The notes beneath the pieces are model-generated. The model searched no databases. It was not told the DNA's origin and was given only the letters and a program-made list of their open reading frames with translations. From positions 1 through 16,455 of the forward strand of contig JAHEHB010000070.1 in assembly GCA_024644775.1 (NCBI GenBank): a stretch of DNA of 16,455 bases. The letters run 5' to 3'. The DNA comes from Deltaproteobacteria bacterium. GTDB taxonomy: Bacteria; Desulfobacterota; Desulfobacteria; Desulfobacterales; SURF-15. The position numbers and the translations under genes were made by a program. Of the stretch, positions 13,921 to 16,455 are shown piece by piece. Each line of letters begins with the position of its first letter. Position 1 is the first letter of the stretch.

Positions 13921-14742
13921 ATGAAGAGATCTGTTTTTCTGTTGTCGCTTGTTGCTCTGTTGATCGTATTTTCTGCTATATCTCAGGCATTTGAAGGAAT
14001 CATCGTGCAAAAAACAACCCGGGTTGAAAGTGGCGTTAACCCGGGCTTGGAGGCGATGAAAAAAATGCTCGAACAGATGCCCGTCGCTCAGAGAAAAATG
14101 ATGGAAGATAGGTTTAAGGCAGCAATGGGGGATAAACCATCTGCGCCGAAAGTTTCCATGCATACCACTTATATTAAAGGCCCTAAAATGCGAGTCGATT
14201 TTGAAAATGAGAAAGACGAGACGACATTTATGGTTATGGACATGGAAAAAAAAGTCGTACGCAATTTCTTTCCACAGCGAAACGCATATGTCGAAATGAA
14301 TCTTGATGAGTTGCAACAGATGGGCCAAGGCTTTTCAAATATGAAAAGGAAAATAGGACAGGACATGGGTAAGGAGACAACAGGTGAGCTGGAAAAAACA
14401 GGGGAAAAAAAACAGATTAATGATTATATGTGCGAACAATACACACAACAAGTTGGCGATTATACAAATGAATACTGGATCACAAAAGAAATCACCATGA
14501 AGCAGATTATGGGGGATTATACTGATAATATGAAAATGTTTGGAGAAATGGGAGGACAAAACCCCCGACAAAAAGCCCTCATGAATTTAGACGGCTACCC
14601 GATCTTATCGCTTACAAAAAACAAGTACGGAACCAATCGTAACGAAGTCACTAAAATCGAGAAGATTGAAGTGGCGGATGACTTGTTTGGTATACCGAAC
14701 GGTTATAAAAAACAGTCGATGCAGGATATGATGAACCGTTAG
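13921..14742 (+). CDS. Secreted DUF4412-type protein
   Basis: 273 residues from the ATG at 13921, chosen because it follows GGAGG by 8 bases and starts the signal peptide directly; a GTG at 13906 would add five residues. The signal peptide MKRSVFLLSLVALLIVFSAI ends near SQA before FEG, and no lipobox cysteine is present, so the protein is probably periplasmic. The mature part has an opening strand FEGIIVQKTTR, a charged methionine-rich helix (about 40-70), then KVSMHTTYIKGPKMRVDFEN, MVMDMEKKVVRNFFPQRNAY, a single C in NDYMCEQYTQQ and EYWITKEITMKQI. This order of strands matches proteins annotated DUF4412, related to outer-membrane lipoprotein carriers. The function is unknown. It is a single gene, convergent with the ligase gene. 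Confidence 0.75.
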   Translation: MKRSVFLLSLVALLIVFSAISQAFEGIIVQKTTRVESGVNPGLEAMKKMLEQMPVAQRKMMEDRFKAAMGDKPSAPKVSMHTTYIKGPKMRVDFENEKDETTFMVMDMEKKVVRNFFPQRNAYVEMNLDELQQMGQGFSNMKRKIGQDMGKETTGELEKTGEKKQINDYMCEQYTQQVGDYTNEYWITKEITMKQIMGDYTDNMKMFGEMGGQNPRQKALMNLDGYPILSLTKNKYGTNRNEVTKIEKIEVADDLFGIPNGYKKQSMQDMMNR

Positions 14743-14801
14743 ATAGACCTTTACTTCTGAGTCGAGCTGAAATCTCGAAGATTAAGATCGTTTTCGTTCT
14801 G

Positions 14802-16385
14802 TCAGCTTTGAATTTCTTCATATCCAAGGATTTTTGGCAGTTGAAGGCGCTGGATTTTACCGGATGGGCCCTTGGGTAAATCCGGGAGAAACCGAATGGT
14901 TTTCGGTGTCTTAAACTCTCCCAGATGTTTTCGGCAATGCTTTAGAAGCTCTGATTTCGTGCATTTTCTGCCGGGCCGCAAGGCAACACAGGCTAAGATT
15001 TCTTCTCCATAGTGCTGATCCGGTATACCCACCGCAGCCGCCTCGAGTACCGACGGGTGTTTGTACAGCGCCTCGTCAATTTCACGGGGGGCAATATTTT
15101 CACCCCCCTTGATGATAAGTTCCTTTAGCCTGCCGGTAACAAAAACAAATCCATCCTCATCCAAATAGCCCAGGTCACCGGTATAAAGCCAACCGTCGGA
15201 GTTGATCGCAGCAGCCGTCGTTTCAGGGGCTTTATAGTATTCTTTTGTAACGTTATCGCCCTTGACCATGATTTCCCCGACGGTGCCGGTGGGAACCTCT
15301 CGGCTCTTCCGGTCGACTATCTTTACTTGGTTTCCCACAGCCTGGCCCGGAGAGCCGTATTTACGAGCCTTGGGATCCAATGGGTTGGAGAAAACTGGTG
15401 CGGCGGTTTCGGTGAGCCCCATGGTCTCGATGATCGAAATACCAAATTTTTCCTCAAACGCTTTATGTAGTGATGGGGGAAGGGCAGAGGATGCGGATCG
15501 ACCGAACCGCACCGCATCGAGTGGGTAGTTTTTACCTTCGATGTTACTTTCCGAAACAAGATAAGAGATAATCGTGGGAACTACGGAAAACCAGGTGCAA
15601 CGATAGATTGAAAGAAGGCGCCAAAAGTTGGATACCGAAAACTTATGAGGTATAACGACGCTACCCCCACTAACCAAGGGTGCTACGACACTGACGATTT
15701 CGCCGTTGATATGGTAAAGCGGCAGCGAGCATAAGGATCTGTCATCTGCAGTGAGCTGATGAGCCAACGCGGTATATTCGCCGCCGGCTATCATGTTGCG
15801 ATGGGTCAGGATGACTCCCTTGGGTTTCCCGGTTGTTCCGGAGGTGTATAAGAGCAGGGCACTGTCTTCCTCAGCCACATCCGGCAAGTTTATGTCGGAA
15901 CAATCTTTGTCTTCAAATATGCTCGGCGCATCGATATCGATAACGATCACCTGAATGTCTCGATTTACTTTTTTTAAGGCGGCTTGTAGACGATCTTTTT
16001 CTGATTTATCCACAAAGACAAGTGTGGTGTCTGAGTGATCCAGCACATACTCCAGGTGAGCCGGTTGCGCGTGAAGGTTTAAAGGGGCGGCGATCATGCC
16101 GGCATACATGATGCCAAGAAACAGTTTCGTGGTTTGATAGCCGTTTGGCATCATCAAAGAAATCGTATTTCCCTTTTTTATTCCCATCTTCAAAATTTGT
16201 TTGCCATACCCCCGGGCATCTTTTTTGAGCTGGGCGTACGTGAGTTCCAATCCGGGCTCGGGCGCCGTCATAAACACCTTATCCGACAGACTTTTTACGT
16301 TTCTATCGATATGGTATCGAATCGTTCGGATGGTAAATCTCCTAAAGGTTGTAACCCAGCTCGAACGCATCTTTGTTCTGGTCAT
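14802..16385 (-). CDS. AMP-forming acyl-CoA ligase/synthetase
   Basis: 527 residues from the ATG at 16385. It is a class I adenylate-forming enzyme: P-loop YTSGTTGKPKG (180-190), motif around GLTETAAP (323-330), YTGDLGYLDEDG (401-412), hinge GRLKELIIKGGENIAPREID (418-437) and the catalytic lysine K510 in GPSGKIQR. It activates a carboxylic acid as the acyl-AMP and passes it to CoA; the acid cannot be told from sequence. The start is uncertain. The ATG at 16385 has its GGAGG 15 bases away, too far, and overlaps the upstream gene by 44 bases. An ideal AGGAGA (16338-16343), overlapping the upstream stop, lies 6 bases before an ATC codon (16329-16331), which would give a 509-residue protein with the usual family N-terminus. 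Confidence 0.92.
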   Translation of the reverse strand: MTRTKMRSSWVTTFRRFTIRTIRYHIDRNVKSLSDKVFMTAPEPGLELTYAQLKKDARGYGKQILKMGIKKGNTISLMMPNGYQTTKLFLGIMYAGMIAAPLNLHAQPAHLEYVLDHSDTTLVFVDKSEKDRLQAALKKVNRDIQVIVIDIDAPSIFEDKDCSDINLPDVAEEDSALLLYTSGTTGKPKGVILTHRNMIAGGEYTALAHQLTADDRSLCSLPLYHINGEIVSVVAPLVSGGSVVIPHKFSVSNFWRLLSIYRCTWFSVVPTIISYLVSESNIEGKNYPLDAVRFGRSASSALPPSLHKAFEEKFGISIIETMGLTETAAPVFSNPLDPKARKYGSPGQAVGNQVKIVDRKSREVPTGTVGEIMVKGDNVTKEYYKAPETTAAAINSDGWLYTGDLGYLDEDGFVFVTGRLKELIIKGGENIAPREIDEALYKHPSVLEAAAVGIPDQHYGEEILACVALRPGRKCTKSELLKHCRKHLGEFKTPKTIRFLPDLPKGPSGKIQRLQLPKILGYEEIQS

Positions 16386-16455
16386 GAAACTTTGGGATGA
16401 CCTCCAAGATGCTTTCTAAGATGATCTTTTTGTCCAAAATCTTCTGAAAATACCT
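16342..16455 (-). CDS. C-terminal end of an upstream gene (partial), possibly a 2-oxoacid oxidoreductase gamma subunit
   Basis: An open frame enters from beyond the window and ends at a TAG (16342-16344). Its 37 visible codons include LDKKIILESILEVIPKFHDQ and then NKDAFELGYNL. The ending (K...LESILEVIPK...N.DAFELGY) is like that of 2-oxoacid:acceptor oxidoreductase gamma-type subunits, where a helix and an AFELGY-type tail are common; this is from memory and tentative. It is on the same strand as the ligase and overlaps its first codons, so the two probably form an operon, which would fit oxidation of a 2-oxoacid to an acyl-CoA and its interconversion with the free acid. Confidence 0.5.
   Translation of the reverse strand, partial: RYFQKILDKKIILESILEVIPKFHDQNKDAFELGYNL

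Overview
The window looks like a chromosomal accessory region of a Gram-negative, probably anaerobic bacterium, most likely a sulfate-reducing Desulfobacterota relative. That placement is inferred from overall gene style: an Rhs/YD-repeat protein with a calcium-free beta-repeat leader, an integrase fragment of the type that travels with IS91-family transposases, a long RsbRD-PAS-HisKA-REC-GGDEF hybrid, a DUF4412 periplasmic protein and a possible 2-oxoacid oxidoreductase/acyl-CoA ligase pair. No marker gene allows a firm assignment.

Layout. 1-973 has no convincing gene but is rich in inverted repeats. 974-3485 (minus) is a chimera: a 5'-truncated Rhs gene whose upstream end is spliced, out of frame, onto the first ~63 codons of a tyrosine recombinase. 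3666-4667 (minus) encodes a membrane protein with a pentapeptide-repeat tail. 4668-5823 is gene-poor, with two overlapping small ORF remnants. 5824-7815 (minus) is a two-gene AbiEi/AbiEii-like toxin-antitoxin operon with a symmetrical repeat array over its start.

7990-9165 is the most unusual stretch. It holds a strong promoter, two 5' halves of tRNA-Asn, one intact tRNA-Asn(GTT), a terminator, the first 12 codons of a GIY-YIG nuclease gene, a damaged tRNA-Asn, a terminator, a complete GIY-YIG gene whose stop codon lies inside a third damaged tRNA-Asn, another terminator, and finally the 3' half of an initiator-type tRNA-Met with its own terminator. The damaged tRNAs carry short GC-rich palindromes (core TCCGCC-N3-GGCGGA) in place of the anticodon arm and/or T arm. 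Two further copies of the palindrome lie near 13.8 kb. This reads as a repeated tRNA-Asn/terminator/GIY-YIG module that has expanded, recombined and left palindromic scars.

9234-11828 (minus) is a multi-domain diguanylate cyclase. 12246-13577 (plus) is a glycerol-1-phosphate dehydrogenase-like enzyme, 13921-14742 (plus) a secreted DUF4412 protein, 14802-16385 (minus) an AMP-forming acyl-CoA ligase, and 16342-16455 (minus) the C-terminal end of an upstream gene that overlaps the ligase start and probably forms an operon with it. All family assignments come from reading motifs by eye; no database search was run.
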